DNA of 64,000 bases, from the NCBI RefSeq assembly GCF_003231305.1, contig NZ_QKVM01000007.1, forward strand, positions 62,001-126,000. The letters run 5' to 3'. Source of the stretch: Pseudomonas sichuanensis (GTDB lineage: Bacteria > Pseudomonadota > Gammaproteobacteria > Pseudomonadales > Pseudomonadaceae). Position numbers and translations under genes: made by a program. Positions 17,586 through 27,731 of this stretch are shown piece by piece; position 1 is the stretch's first letter; each line of letters opens with the position of its first letter. The notes below the pieces were generated by a model that saw only the letters and a program-made list of their open reading frames with translations, was not told the DNA's origin and ran no database searches.

Positions 17586-18769
17586 TCATCCTACTGAGCT
17601 GGCTGTTGGGCGCCGCGGCGCTGCTGATCCTGTTACCGGTACTGGTCCTGTTCGTCCAGGTGTTGCTGGGCTGCCTGCCCGCCCGGCCGCTGCCCATGGC
17701 CACAGGCAAGCGGGCACGGGTAGCGGTGCTGGTGCCGGCGCACGACGAGGCCTCGGTCATTCGTGCCACCCTCGCCAGCATCACCCCGCAACTGGCCGCA
17801 GGTGACCGCCTGCTGGTGGTGGCCGACAACTGCAGCGATGACACCGCCACGCTTGCCCGGCAGGCGGGCGCGCAAGTGGTCGAACGCCAGGATGACCGAC
17901 TGCGGGGCAAGGGCTACGCACTGGATTTCGGTGTGCGCTACCTGGCGGACGACCCACCGCAGGTGCTGATCATCATCGATGCCGACTGCCTGGCGGACGC
18001 GGGCGCTATCGAGCGGTTGACGCGTTGCTGCAGCGAGACTGCGCGTCCCGTGCAAGCCCTCTACCTGATGCATGCGCCAGCAGGTGCCGGGCTGAAGGTA
18101 CAGATCGCCGAGTTTGCCTGGCGGGTGAAGAACCTGGTGCGCCCGCGCGGGTGGGCGTGGTTGGGCCTGCCTTGCCAACTGATGGGCTCGGGCATGGCGT
18201 TGCAGTGGCGCGACCTTGCACTGATCGACCTGGCCCACGGCCACCTCGTCGAAGACCTGAAGATGGGGCTGGACCTGTGTCGCAACGGCAAACCACCGCT
18301 GTTCTGCCCACAGGCGCAGGTCTACAGCCAGTTCCCGAGCAGTGACGAAGGCCTGGCAATACAGCGCACTCGCTGGGAACACGGCCACCTCGGCGTTTTG
18401 CTTGCTGACGCCCCTCGGCTCCTGCTGAGCGCGTTGACTCGACGCAACGGGCGTCTGCTGGCCATGGCCATGGATCTGCTGGTACCGCCGCTGGCCCTGC
18501 TGGTGCTGACATTGATGGCATTGCTGGGCATTACCTGGTTGGCGTATGCGCTGTTGGGCATGTTGTTGCCGGCATTGCTGGCCACGCTGGCCATGGTCCT
18601 GCTGGGTAGCGCGGTACTACTGGCCTGGCTGCGCTTCTGCCGCGAGCAGATGCCCTTTTCGGTGTTGTTGTATGCGCCTTGTTACGCGGCTATGAAGATC
18701 CCGTTGTACCTGGGGTTTCTGGTGCGACGCCAGGTGGAATGGGTACGTTCGAAACGGGATGACAGCTGA
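17582..18769 (+). CDS. Membrane family 2 glycosyltransferase
   Basis: A 395-residue GT2 with an N-terminal membrane helix (IILLSWLLGAAALLILLPVL). The GT-A core follows with VLVPAHDEASVI, VVADNCSDDTA and IIDADCLAD as the metal site. A Q-x-x-R-W-like motif is QRTRWEHGHLG. Three C-terminal helices (about 300-375) complete a topology like that of processive or polyprenol-linked GT2 enzymes. It overlaps the flanking genes by 4 bases upstream and 1 base downstream (TGATG). Confidence 0.86.
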   Translation: MIILLSWLLGAAALLILLPVLVLFVQVLLGCLPARPLPMATGKRARVAVLVPAHDEASVIRATLASITPQLAAGDRLLVVADNCSDDTATLARQAGAQVVERQDDRLRGKGYALDFGVRYLADDPPQVLIIIDADCLADAGAIERLTRCCSETARPVQALYLMHAPAGAGLKVQIAEFAWRVKNLVRPRGWAWLGLPCQLMGSGMALQWRDLALIDLAHGHLVEDLKMGLDLCRNGKPPLFCPQAQVYSQFPSSDEGLAIQRTRWEHGHLGVLLADAPRLLLSALTRRNGRLLAMAMDLLVPPLALLVLTLMALLGITWLAYALLGMLLPALLATLAMVLLGSAVLLAWLRFCREQMPFSVLLYAPCYAAMKIPLYLGFLVRRQVEWVRSKRDDS

Positions 18770-19542
18770 TGAAGGATCGTGCATGGCAACGGCGCTGGGC
18801 CACTGTCGTCGACAAACTGCAGGTAGTGGCTGACGCGGCTGATGAGCAACGGCTGCTCGACACCTTGTCGGCACCGCAAGCACCCACCGTGCTGGGCTTC
18901 GTCAATGCCCACGCCATGAACCTGATGGCGGGAAATGGTGAATTCTACAAGGCGCTGGTGGCCGCCGACGTGTTGCTGCGAGACGGTTCGGGCATGGGGC
19001 TGCTGTACCGCCGTCTGGGCCTTGCGCCAGGGTTGAACATGAACGGCACCGATTTCATTCCCCGTGTGCTGGCGGCCTGCAAAGGCCGGCGGGTTGCCCT
19101 GTGGGGCACCCGGGAGCCTGCCCTGGCCCAGGCCGCGCAGCACTGCGAAGCCCGCTTCGGGGTGCGGCCGGTGTCGGTGCACGATGGCTTCGCCGACGTG
19201 GAGACCTATCTGCGGCTGGCCCGTGAACTGCAACCCGAGCTGATCGTGCTGGGCATGGGCATGCCCAGGCAGGAGCTGGTTGCAGCCCGGCTGGTGGCCG
19301 TTACCGGGCCATGCCTGATCGTGTGCGGCGGGGCGATCCTGGACTTTCTGGGGGGAGGGGTGGAGCGGGCCCCAGCCTGGGTACGACGGCTGGGCATGGA
19401 GTGGCTGTACCGCTTGTTGAAGGAACCCAGGCGCTTGTTTGGCCGCTATGTACTGGGTAACCCGCTGTTCGTGTTGCGCACCCTGGCCTGCAGCAAGATG
19501 CGTGGTTCAGCCGGTTCCAGTGTGCCGGGCAGTGAGCCCTGA
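18769..19542 (+). CDS. WecB/TagA/CpsF family glycosyltransferase
   Basis: A 257-residue GT26 enzyme. VLGFVNAHAMNLM, LLRDGSGM, GTDFIPRVL and LIVLGMGMPRQE are the family's conserved blocks, and LIVCGGAILDFLGGGVERAPAWVRRLGMEW is the standard C-terminal region (split here into its two recognisable halves, CGGAILDF and APAWVRRLGMEW). The family transfers an N-acetylhexosamine or uronic-acid type sugar to a lipid-linked first sugar. It closes the unbroken part of the operon; a 406-base gap follows. Confidence 0.9.
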   Translation: MKDRAWQRRWATVVDKLQVVADAADEQRLLDTLSAPQAPTVLGFVNAHAMNLMAGNGEFYKALVAADVLLRDGSGMGLLYRRLGLAPGLNMNGTDFIPRVLAACKGRRVALWGTREPALAQAAQHCEARFGVRPVSVHDGFADVETYLRLARELQPELIVLGMGMPRQELVAARLVAVTGPCLIVCGGAILDFLGGGVERAPAWVRRLGMEWLYRLLKEPRRLFGRYVLGNPLFVLRTLACSKMRGSAGSSVPGSEP

Positions 19543-19948
19543 CCCGTCTCAATGGCGGCGCGCGCCGCAGCGATGGCGCAGTACTGCTACAGTGATATCA
19601 GTCGCCGCAATACAGAAAAAACAATAAACAGGCGAAATGCCGCATCAGCCCCTGAGTGAACGCCATCTTGGTGGCTCAACGCTCAAGCGAGCGCTTGAAT
19701 CAGGGGGTCTTGCCGCATGCAGGGATCGATAATGCGCGCTCGTGTTCACGCCATCCGTGGCACCTCAATCACTGCAGTGAAATACAACCCCCGGCAGGCT
19801 TGCCGGGGTGAGACCGCTATCGCCAGTGGCCATGCCGCTGTCCAGGGTGGCCGGGGCAATTGCAACCGTTGATTTTGAATCGTGTTCAGCCTGATGGAAG
19901 AGTGTTCGCCACGCTCACATTGATCGCTCACATTGATGAGGCCTGACA
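19543..19948 (+). promoter_or_regulatory. 406-base leader region upstream of the polyprenyl-phosphate sugar transferase gene
   Basis: No credible gene was found in this gap. It holds several small dyads: TCAAGCG-AG-CGCTTGA (19683-19698), the 10-bp palindrome CACTGCAGTG (19770-19779), and an 8-bp hairpin CCCCGGCA/TGCCGGGG (19789-19808) without a T-run. A perfect 13-bp tandem duplication lies just before the ribosome site. The length and structure suggest the sugar transferase has its own promoter and regulated leader, although no promoter could be fixed. Confidence 0.45.
19912..19937 (+). repeat. 13-bp perfect tandem duplication in the 5' leader
   Basis: The unit CGCTCACATTGAT occurs twice in direct succession (19912-19924 and 19925-19937), immediately before the GAGG ribosome site (19938-19941) of the gene starting at 19949. 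Two adjacent perfect copies can change number by slippage, which would alter the leader but not the reading frame. Confidence 0.9.
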
Positions 19949-21367
19949 ATGGTTTTGGAACCCAGAAGCAGTCGTCCCGTACTCCAGCGCAGAAGCAACG
20001 TCAGCAACGCTGTGCAGGCGGGTCTTGACGGTATTGCGGTGACAGGTGTCGCCTGGTACCTGATCTACGAACAGTTTGGCTATATCACCTCCGACTACGT
20101 GATCATGCTGCTGTTGCTGATCGGCGCGCTGGCAGTCATCTACGACCACTACGCCATCTACCGCACCAACGTCGGCTTGACGGTCAAGGCCTTCAGGCTG
20201 TTCAAGGCCTGGTCGGCGACGTTCTGCTTCCTGGTGGTGATGGCGTTCCTTACCAAACAGAGCGAATCGTATTCGCGGCTGCTGGTCGGGGAGCTGTTCG
20301 TCATCGGCTATTTCGTCCAGCTGTTCCTGCACATCGCCGTGCGCGAAGTGCAGAAGCGCTTCATGGCCCATGCCTACCGCATGGAAAACGCGCTGATCAT
20401 CGGCAACGGTGAATTGGCCGATTTCCTTTACCGCAAAATCAGCAACAACCCCTGGTTCGGCGAGCGGGTGGTGGGTTGTGTGTTGTTCGACGAAGCTGAC
20501 GCCGCGCAGCGGGCCGAGGGGCAGGAGGGGCCGCCCGTGCTTGGGCATATTCGCGCGCTCGACGAGATCGTCGCGCAGCACGCCATACGTACGGTGTACC
20601 TGGTAACGCCGCTCGGCGGCTCCGAAGTGATCAACGATATCTACTTGAAGCTGCTGGAAAAATGCATTGCCGTGAACTGGGTGCCGGATATTTTCTCGCT
20701 GCGCCTGATCAACCACAGCGTTCGCGAAATCGCCGGTATTCCGGTACTGACCTTGTCCGAGACACCTTTGACCGGCATGAGCCTGTTCCTCAAGAACGTC
20801 GAGGACCGGGTGCTGGCGGCGCTGATCCTGCTGTTCATCTCGCCAATACTGCTGGTTGTCGCCTTGGTCATCAAGCTCGATAGCCCTGGGCCGGTGTTCT
20901 TCCGCCAGGAGCGCATGGGCTGGACCGGCGAATCGTTCCGTATCTGGAAATTCAGGAGCATGCATGTGCACCAGCCCGAGGCCGGCGTGCTCCAGCAGGC
21001 CCAGAAGAACGACCCGCGCTTGACCCGGGTGGGCGCCTTCATCCGTCGTACCAGCCTGGACGAGCTGCCCCAGCTGTTCAACGTGCTGACCGGGGAGATG
21101 TCGCTGGTGGGCCCGCGCCCCCATGCGCTGCAGCACGACACGCAGTACTCCCAGGACATCGTCGACTACTTTGCCCGCCACAACATCAAGCCCGGCATGA
21201 CTGGCCTGGCCCAGGTACGTGGCTTCAGGGGCGAAACCAAGGACATCGCGCAGATGGTCCAGCGCGTCAATTCCGATATCGAGTACATCAACAACTGGTC
21301 GCTGTGGCTCGACTTCGTGATTCTGGTGCGTACGCTCAATGCCTTCACCGGCAAACACGCCTACTGA
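19949..21367 (+). CDS. Undecaprenyl-phosphate sugar phosphotransferase (WbaP/WcaJ-like)
   Basis: This 472-residue protein starts the repeat unit by moving a sugar-1-phosphate from a nucleotide sugar onto undecaprenyl phosphate. Four N-terminal membrane helices (about 25-130) and a CoA-binding-like Rossmann segment (about 145-250, ALIIGNGELADFLYRK) precede the catalytic bacterial sugar transferase domain. That domain contains DSPGPVFFRQERMG, WKFRSM, TRVGAFIRRTSLDELPQL, MSLVGPRPH and KPGMTGLAQVRG. Gene order places it last in the operon. A GAGG site is 7 bases before the start. It is the committing step of the pathway. Confidence 0.93.
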   Translation: MVLEPRSSRPVLQRRSNVSNAVQAGLDGIAVTGVAWYLIYEQFGYITSDYVIMLLLLIGALAVIYDHYAIYRTNVGLTVKAFRLFKAWSATFCFLVVMAFLTKQSESYSRLLVGELFVIGYFVQLFLHIAVREVQKRFMAHAYRMENALIIGNGELADFLYRKISNNPWFGERVVGCVLFDEADAAQRAEGQEGPPVLGHIRALDEIVAQHAIRTVYLVTPLGGSEVINDIYLKLLEKCIAVNWVPDIFSLRLINHSVREIAGIPVLTLSETPLTGMSLFLKNVEDRVLAALILLFISPILLVVALVIKLDSPGPVFFRQERMGWTGESFRIWKFRSMHVHQPEAGVLQQAQKNDPRLTRVGAFIRRTSLDELPQLFNVLTGEMSLVGPRPHALQHDTQYSQDIVDYFARHNIKPGMTGLAQVRGFRGETKDIAQMVQRVNSDIEYINNWSLWLDFVILVRTLNAFTGKHAY

Positions 21368-21546
21368 GCACTGTCGGGCTGACCGGCGGGCCGACGGCCG
21401 GTCACACATCCCGGCACGCAGCACTACACTTGCCCGGTGATGGCGACCTGCCTGCATCGGCCTGGTCGCCCCTTCAAGGATGAAAGACCCAGCCACTGTC
21501 GATCCGCAGCGCGGACCGGCGGTGTCCTGCAAGGAGACGCAGGTCG

Positions 21547-22329
21547 ATGGTCATCAAGCGAACGAGCATGGTTCGCGTGCCAGCAATGGCCCGTGAGCCG
21601 TCGAAAAGTGGCAATGAACTCCAGGGGGCGGTCGAAGGGTTGCTGGCCAGCCCGCTGTTCGTCAAGTCGCGGCGCCTGGGCAGCCTGCTCAGTTACCTCG
21701 CCCAGCGCAGCCAGCAGGGCGGCGAGGGCATCCCCAGCGAATACGATATCGGCATCGCGGTGTTTCGCCGGGATCCTGCGGTGTACTGCACGGGCGACGA
21801 CCCGGTGGTACGGGTGCAGATCGGTCGCCTGCGGCGCAAGCTTGCGGACTATTACGCCACGCATGGGGCTCATGAGCCGTTGCGCCTGAGCGTGCCTGCC
21901 GGTGGTTATCGGCTGTGCTGCGAACGGTGGGGCGCGCCGTTGGCCGATGGTCGGCCGGCGGTACTGTGCGTGCGGCCGTTCAGTTGCCTGACCAACCTGG
22001 GTGGGGCGTTCGCGCGGGGGTTGGGCGAGGAGTTGTGCGACTTGCTGTTCCATGGTTTCGAGCGTGCCTCGGTGCGCGTGCGCTTACCACGGGGGGCACC
22101 GACGCCAGGCGAACTCACCCATGAGCATGCCTACCTGCTTGAGGGCAGTGTGCGGGCCGAAGCCAACCGTGTGCGGGTGGCGGTGCGTCTGCTGGACGTG
22201 GGTGCTGGCAGCCTGCTCTGGTCGGCCCGCTTCGACCGAGGCGGACCATTGCTGATCGCCACCGAGCAGGAGCTGGCCGAGGCCATCTGCCACTGCGTGA
22301 TCGGTCAGTTCGTCCGGCACGCAGGGTGA
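21547..22329 (+). CDS. Winged-helix plus TolB-N/FlgO-like putative regulator
   Basis: A 260-residue protein with no membrane helix. Residues about 25-120 match the regulator-like domain seen at the N-terminus of many TPR/adenylate-cyclase-type proteins: LLASPLFVKSRRLGSLLSYL, EYDIGIAVFRRDP, DDPVVRVQIGRLRRKLADYY and VPAGGYRL. The second half resembles the TolB amino-terminal/FlgO domain (GLGEELCDLL, YLLEGSVRAEANRVRVAVRL, LLWSARFDRG). The TPR tail found in longer relatives is missing. AAGGAG lies 10 bases before the start. It is convergent with the next gene and probably controls the two unrecognised genes beside it; that link rests on position alone. Confidence 0.65.
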   Translation: MVIKRTSMVRVPAMAREPSKSGNELQGAVEGLLASPLFVKSRRLGSLLSYLAQRSQQGGEGIPSEYDIGIAVFRRDPAVYCTGDDPVVRVQIGRLRRKLADYYATHGAHEPLRLSVPAGGYRLCCERWGAPLADGRPAVLCVRPFSCLTNLGGAFARGLGEELCDLLFHGFERASVRVRLPRGAPTPGELTHEHAYLLEGSVRAEANRVRVAVRLLDVGAGSLLWSARFDRGGPLLIATEQELAEAICHCVIGQFVRHAG

Positions 22330-22331
22330 TA

Positions 22332-22353
22332 CCGCCGGGGCGAACCCCGGCGG
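22332..22353. terminator. Hairpin between convergent genes
   Basis: A perfect 9-bp GC-rich stem (CCGCCGGGG/CCCCGGCGG) with a CGAA loop fills the 31-base gap between two convergent genes. There is no clear T-run on either side, so it is a possible bidirectional terminator or mRNA end-protecting hairpin. Confidence 0.5.
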
Positions 22354-22360
22354 CCAAGGC

Positions 22361-23116
22361 TCAGGAAGGGATGATCCACTTCTGGTCGGAGTACATGTAG
22401 GTGGCGCTGTTGGCGAAGGTCAGGTCGATCTCCTGGGCATTGGAGCGTGAGCTGCTGAACATGGTGCTGGTCTGCACGTCCTGTTGGAACCACACCAGGA
22501 TGCTTTCCTTCGGCGTGAGGCTGGTGCTGCCCTGTACGACCGCACTGGTGGCCACGTAGATCGGCGTGCTCACCTGCTTGCCGTCGATGCCGGTGGACAG
22601 CTGGTTGACGCCCGGATGGATCGAACCGTACTTGTTGATCAAGGTGACCGCCGTTTCCGGTCCACCGGTGGAAGGCGCCCCGAGTATGCCTGCATCGTCG
22701 AGGATCGATTGTTGCCCGAGGCCGATGGTGACGATATTGGTGGCCGTGGTCACCGTGACATTGTCCTGGAAGGTGTTGGTGCCAAACAGCTGGTACTGGG
22801 GCGTCCAGCTGAAAGTGTTGTTCATCAGGTACTTGTCGTAGGACTGCCAGACCACGTTGTACGCAGCGTCTCCGACCTTCTTGGCGAAGCACAGCTTGTA
22901 CTTCCCGTCCTTGAGAGTACGCAGGTCATCGGCGGCAATCTGGATGTTCACCGATTTGGTAACGGCATCGGTGATGGTGCGGAACAGATTGGCGTAGTGG
23001 CTTTGCTCCAGGGGCTGGGTTCGGCCAAGCAGGGCCTTGACCGCTTGTTGCACCTGTTCCTGGCGCTGTTGGGCGACGGCGAGCTGTTGTTTGCTTGCGG
23101 CATTCGAATTGCTCAT
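22361..23116 (-). CDS. Unrecognised 251-residue beta-rich protein
   Basis: I do not recognise this family. The N-terminal 45 residues are Gln/Ala-rich and helical (SKQQLAVAQQRQEQVQQAVK). The rest looks beta-rich with many aromatic and Thr/Asn residues (KYKLCFAKKV, YNVVWQSYDKYL, FSWTPQYQLFGTN, VTIGLGQQSILDDAG). One Cys is present and no signal peptide. The pattern of a soluble beta-sandwich with few charges recalls secreted lectins or cytolysins more than enzymes, but this is only an impression. AGAGGG lies 6 bases upstream of the ATG. It has its own leader, because a terminator-like hairpin separates it from the 81-residue gene. Confidence 0.75.
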   Translation of the reverse strand: MSNSNAASKQQLAVAQQRQEQVQQAVKALLGRTQPLEQSHYANLFRTITDAVTKSVNIQIAADDLRTLKDGKYKLCFAKKVGDAAYNVVWQSYDKYLMNNTFSWTPQYQLFGTNTFQDNVTVTTATNIVTIGLGQQSILDDAGILGAPSTGGPETAVTLINKYGSIHPGVNQLSTGIDGKQVSTPIYVATSAVVQGSTSLTPKESILVWFQQDVQTSTMFSSSRSNAQEIDLTFANSATYMYSDQKWIIPS

Positions 23117-23261
23117 GGTGTCCCTCTGTCCTTGTTGAGTGATGGTTGCCGAATTCCGGCCTGTGCCGGCGTGTCGACCAGGCCACTTTAGGCGGAGCAG
23201 GAGGGCCGGCGAAGTATCACGGTGTTACAAGGCAGCGGCTGTTATGCCGCCCATTCAAATG

Positions 23262-23288
23262 AACAAGGGCCGCAATGCGGCCCTTGTT
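23262..23288 (-). terminator. Terminator of the 81-residue gene
   Basis: A 13-bp inverted repeat (AACAAGGGCCGCA and its complement) with a very short loop lies 25 bases past the stop of the small minus-strand gene. A weak T-rich tail (TTGTTCATTTG) follows in that direction. It should end that transcript before the next minus-strand gene. Confidence 0.6.
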
Positions 23289-23313
23289 ACTCGTGCAAGT
23301 ACGCAAGCAAGGC

Positions 23314-23559
23314 TTAGGCCGTGCTCTTAACGTTGGCGTCGGCCCAGGTGAAGTTCCAACTGGTGCGCTTGCCCTTGGCCACTTCGATGAGCTTGTTTTC
23401 GTAGGTCGTGTGGCTGATCTCGCCGGTGAATGTCAGTTTACGAGCGCTGTTGTCGCCTGTGACTTCGCCCGGCGTGCCGTTGCTCAGGATCATCGCTTTC
23501 TTGAGGTCCTCTGCGGATGGCGCGCTGGCCTGGTTCTTCTCGACGATTACGAAATGCAT
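23314..23559 (-). CDS. Unrecognised 81-residue protein
   Basis: A small soluble protein beginning MHFVIVEKNQA, then a helix (SAEDLKKAMIL) and a beta-rich half ending WNFTWADANVKSTA. It has no Cys, signal peptide or membrane segment, and I do not recognise the family. The start is well fixed: a perfect AGGAGG lies 7 bases upstream, one of the strongest ribosome sites in the window, which suggests high expression. It is followed by its own terminator. A role with the neighbouring 251-residue protein and regulator is possible but unproven. Confidence 0.75.
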   Translation of the reverse strand: MHFVIVEKNQASAPSAEDLKKAMILSNGTPGEVTGDNSARKLTFTGEISHTTYENKLIEVAKGKRTSWNFTWADANVKSTA

Positions 23560-23709
23560 GGTTACACCTCCTGTGTGGGTTGATCCTCGGCACGGCGCGG
23601 CGCGCAGGCCGAGGGGCACACTCTAGGCGCGGGAGGGGCAGGGGCTTAAGTTACAAGGGCGGCGGCGAAGTAACAGTGCGTAACGCCAGGTTGGATACAC
23701 CGAGTGGCC

Positions 23710-24657
23710 CTACACACCAGGCAGTGACAACGGGTGCAACGCCCTGAATCCCTGCGCCTCCTCCACCAGCCAGTCATGCACTGCCCGGGCGCCGGGCTGG
23801 GTCAGCCCGCCGGGCGGGTAGTGCAGCACGTAGCGCTTGTGGTTGGCGATCGGTACGCCGAACGGCACGATCAGCGCCCCGCGCTCAAGTTCATCGTTGA
23901 GCAGGGTGCGTCGGGCGATGGCCACGCCGACACCGGCAATCGCCGCCTCGATGGTCAGGTGGTTGCGGTTGAAGGTATGGCCACGGCGCACGTCCAGCCC
24001 GCCGGCGCCGATACCGTCCAGGTAAAACTCCCATTCGGCATATTCCGAGCTGCCGCGCCAGGCGGTGATGTCGTGCAGCAGCGGATAGTGCACAAGGTCC
24101 GTCGGCCCGTGCAGCGGCGGGCGGCCGCGCAGCAGAGCAGGGGAGCAGACCGGGAAGATCTGTTCATCCAGCAATGGGGTGGACAGCATGCCTGGGTAGC
24201 TGCCGTCGTTGAGGTCGATGGCCAGGTCGAAGTCATCCGGGTGCAGGGCCTGGTTGCTGTCCTCGGCCACCAGGCGCAGCTCGATGTCGGGGTAGCGCTG
24301 CTGGAAGCGCGGCAGGCGCGGCGTCAGCCATTTGGCCAGGAACGACGGGATCGAGCGCAGGCGCAAGGTGCCCCGGATCTCGCCGGCATCCAGGCGCAAC
24401 AGCTCGGCCTCGATGCTGCCGTAGGCCTCGGCCACGGTCTGTGCCAGGCGCTGCCCCTCGGCCGACAGCTCGACGCCGCGGGCGCGGCGCAGGAACAGGC
24501 GATAGCCCAGGCGCTCTTCCAGTTGGCGCATCTGCTGGCTGACTGCGCCGGGGGTGATGTGCAGCTCTTCTGCACAGCGGGTGAATGACAGGTGCCGCGC
24601 CGCGCAGGCAAACACATGCAGCCAGACGTATACCTGGCCGTTGAGTGGCCCCTTCAT
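23710..24657 (-). CDS. LysR-family regulator (GcvA-like)
   Basis: A 315-residue regulator. The N-terminal winged helix has the family pattern LSFTRCAEELHITPGAVSQQMRQLEERLGYRLF (read as residues 21-53), with QGLAQ-type linker features and a substrate-binding domain starting about residue 93 (GTLRLRSIPSFLAKWLTPRLP). The variant FACAARHLSFTRCAEEL is typical of the GcvA/AmpR subgroup. AGGA lies 8 bases before the start. It is divergent from sdaA across 146 bases, so it probably controls serine breakdown in response to serine or a related amino acid. Confidence 0.9.
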   Translation of the reverse strand: MKGPLNGQVYVWLHVFACAARHLSFTRCAEELHITPGAVSQQMRQLEERLGYRLFLRRARGVELSAEGQRLAQTVAEAYGSIEAELLRLDAGEIRGTLRLRSIPSFLAKWLTPRLPRFQQRYPDIELRLVAEDSNQALHPDDFDLAIDLNDGSYPGMLSTPLLDEQIFPVCSPALLRGRPPLHGPTDLVHYPLLHDITAWRGSSEYAEWEFYLDGIGAGGLDVRRGHTFNRNHLTIEAAIAGVGVAIARRTLLNDELERGALIVPFGVPIANHKRYVLHYPPGGLTQPGARAVHDWLVEEAQGFRALHPLSLPGV

Positions 24658-24803
24658 CGTTTAGTCCTGCTAAAGGCTTGTGTAGGAAGTTTCGTTGGTC
24701 ATGCCGACCTGAGCGCGTCAGTATCGCCCAACTTTGTAATACCGTTCAATTTTTCCGGAGATCCGTGGTGCGCGTTGTACGGCTGCCACGGTCAGGCATT
24801 AGC

Positions 24804-26180
<1,377 letters not shown>

Positions 26181-26416
26181 CGGAACGCCAGGCATGCACT
26201 TGACCGCTGTAGGAGCAACTGCCTTGCTCAACTGCTAAAGCTAGCGCGATCCCTGTGGGAGCGGGCTTGCCCCGCGAACACGGGCGAAGCCCGTGCCACC
26301 CCGCGCGACACAAGGCCGCTCCTACAGAAGCCATGCAACCCATGAGGCCGGCAAGCCGGCTCCCACACTGCAACACCCGCTGTACCTGCGACAAAAACAA
26401 CTACAAGGCGATACCC
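26181..26416. repeat. REP/REPIN cluster between sdaA and the serine transporter
   Basis: This gap holds P. putida-type REP units. A unit at about 26252-26278 (TGTGGGAGCGGGCTTGCCCC) is followed by a small GGGCGAAGCCC hairpin, an inverted partner at about 26308-26327 (AAGGCCGCTCCTACA), and a further unit at 26345-26367 (GGCCGGCAAGCCGGCTCCCACA). Such hairpins between genes of one operon often affect mRNA stability. A fragment GCTGTAGGAGC at 26206-26216 looks like a decayed copy. Confidence 0.8.
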
Positions 26417-27724
26417 ATGACTGATGTACAAAGCACCACGACCCTTCGTGCGGATTCGGCTGCCCCGGCTACGGCCTCGGGCTCGACCACCTGGAACCGC
26501 CACGACACCACCTGGGCCCTGGGCCTGTATGGCACCGCCATCGGTGCCGGCACCCTGTTCCTGCCGATCAACGCTGGCGTCGGCGGCTTCTGGCCGCTGC
26601 TGATCCTGGCGTTGCTGGCGTTCCCCATGACCTTCTTCGCCCACCGCGCACTGACCCGCTTCGTGCTGTCCGGGCGCAAGGGCGGCAGCGAAGACATCAC
26701 CGAGGTGGTGGAAGAGCACTTCGGCGTTGGTGCCGGCAAGCTGATCACCCTGCTGTATTTCTTCGCCATCTTCCCGATCCTGCTGGTGTACAGCGTGGCG
26801 CTGACCAACACCCTCACCAGCTTCTTCGAACACCAGCTGCACCTGAACGCGCCGCCCCGCGCACTGCTGGCGCTGCTGCTGATCTGCGGCCTGATGATCA
26901 TCGTGCGCTGCGGTCAGCAGCTCATCGTCAAGGCCATGAGCCTGCTGGTCTACCCCTTCGTCGCTTCGCTGCTGTTGCTGGCGCTGAGCCTGATCCCCAA
27001 CTGGAACGGCGCGTTCTTCGCCCAGGCCAATGAGGGGCTCAGTGCCTCGAACCTGATGCTCACCTTGTGGTTGGCGATCCCGGTGATGGTGTTTTCGTTC
27101 AACCACTCACCGATCATCTCGGCCTTTGCCGTCGACCAGAAACATCGCTACGGCGCTGACGCCGACCGCAAGAGCGGCCGCACCCTGGCCACTGCCCACG
27201 TGATGATGGTGCTGACGGTGATGTTCTTCTGCTTCAGCTGCGTGCTGGCCCTGAGCCCGGAGAATCTGGCCGAGGCCAAGGCGCAGAACATCTCGATCCT
27301 GTCGTACCTGGCCAACCACTTCCAGACCCCGGTGATCGCCTTCGTTGCGCCGCTGATCGCGCTGGTGGCGATCACCAAATCGTTCCTGGGCCATTACATC
27401 GGCGCCAGCGAAGGCTTCCAGGGCATGATCGTCAAGAGCCTGCGTGGGCGTGGCAAAGTCTGGCCGGCCAAACGCCTTGAGCGTGCCACGGCGTTGTTCA
27501 TGGTGGTGACCTGCTGGGCGGTGGCCACACTCAACCCGAGCATCCTTGGCCTGATCGAAGGCCTGGGTGGCCCGGTGATCGCCTGCCTGCTGTTCCTGAT
27601 GCCGATGTACGCGGTGCACAAGGTGCCGGCGCTGCGTCAGTACTCGGGCAAACTGTCGAATGTGTTCGTCGTGTTGATTGGTTTGATCACGCTGTCGGCG
27701 ATCGTCTACACCTTCGTCGCCTGA
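26417..27724 (+). CDS. Serine/threonine:H+ symporter (HAAAP/SdaC-like)
   Basis: A 435-residue membrane protein with about 11 helices. The first helix follows WALGLYGTAIGAGTLFLPINAG, the hallmark of the hydroxy/aromatic amino acid permease family and very like SdaC. Other typical segments are SVALTNTLTSFF and FNHSPIISAFAVDQ. It imports serine with protons and supplies the SdaA enzyme encoded upstream. The ATG at 26417 gives the usual family length; an upstream in-frame start would read through a REP element. AAGG lies about 8 bases before it. Confidence 0.9.
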   Translation: MTDVQSTTTLRADSAAPATASGSTTWNRHDTTWALGLYGTAIGAGTLFLPINAGVGGFWPLLILALLAFPMTFFAHRALTRFVLSGRKGGSEDITEVVEEHFGVGAGKLITLLYFFAIFPILLVYSVALTNTLTSFFEHQLHLNAPPRALLALLLICGLMIIVRCGQQLIVKAMSLLVYPFVASLLLLALSLIPNWNGAFFAQANEGLSASNLMLTLWLAIPVMVFSFNHSPIISAFAVDQKHRYGADADRKSGRTLATAHVMMVLTVMFFCFSCVLALSPENLAEAKAQNISILSYLANHFQTPVIAFVAPLIALVAITKSFLGHYIGASEGFQGMIVKSLRGRGKVWPAKRLERATALFMVVTCWAVATLNPSILGLIEGLGGPVIACLLFLMPMYAVHKVPALRQYSGKLSNVFVVLIGLITLSAIVYTFVA

Positions 27725-27731
27725 TCTTTCG

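Noticed and set aside
19789..19808. Hairpin as a terminator of the glycosyltransferase operon
   Set aside because: The 8-bp stem has no T-run after it, and the next gene belongs to the same pathway. It is listed only as structure in the leader.
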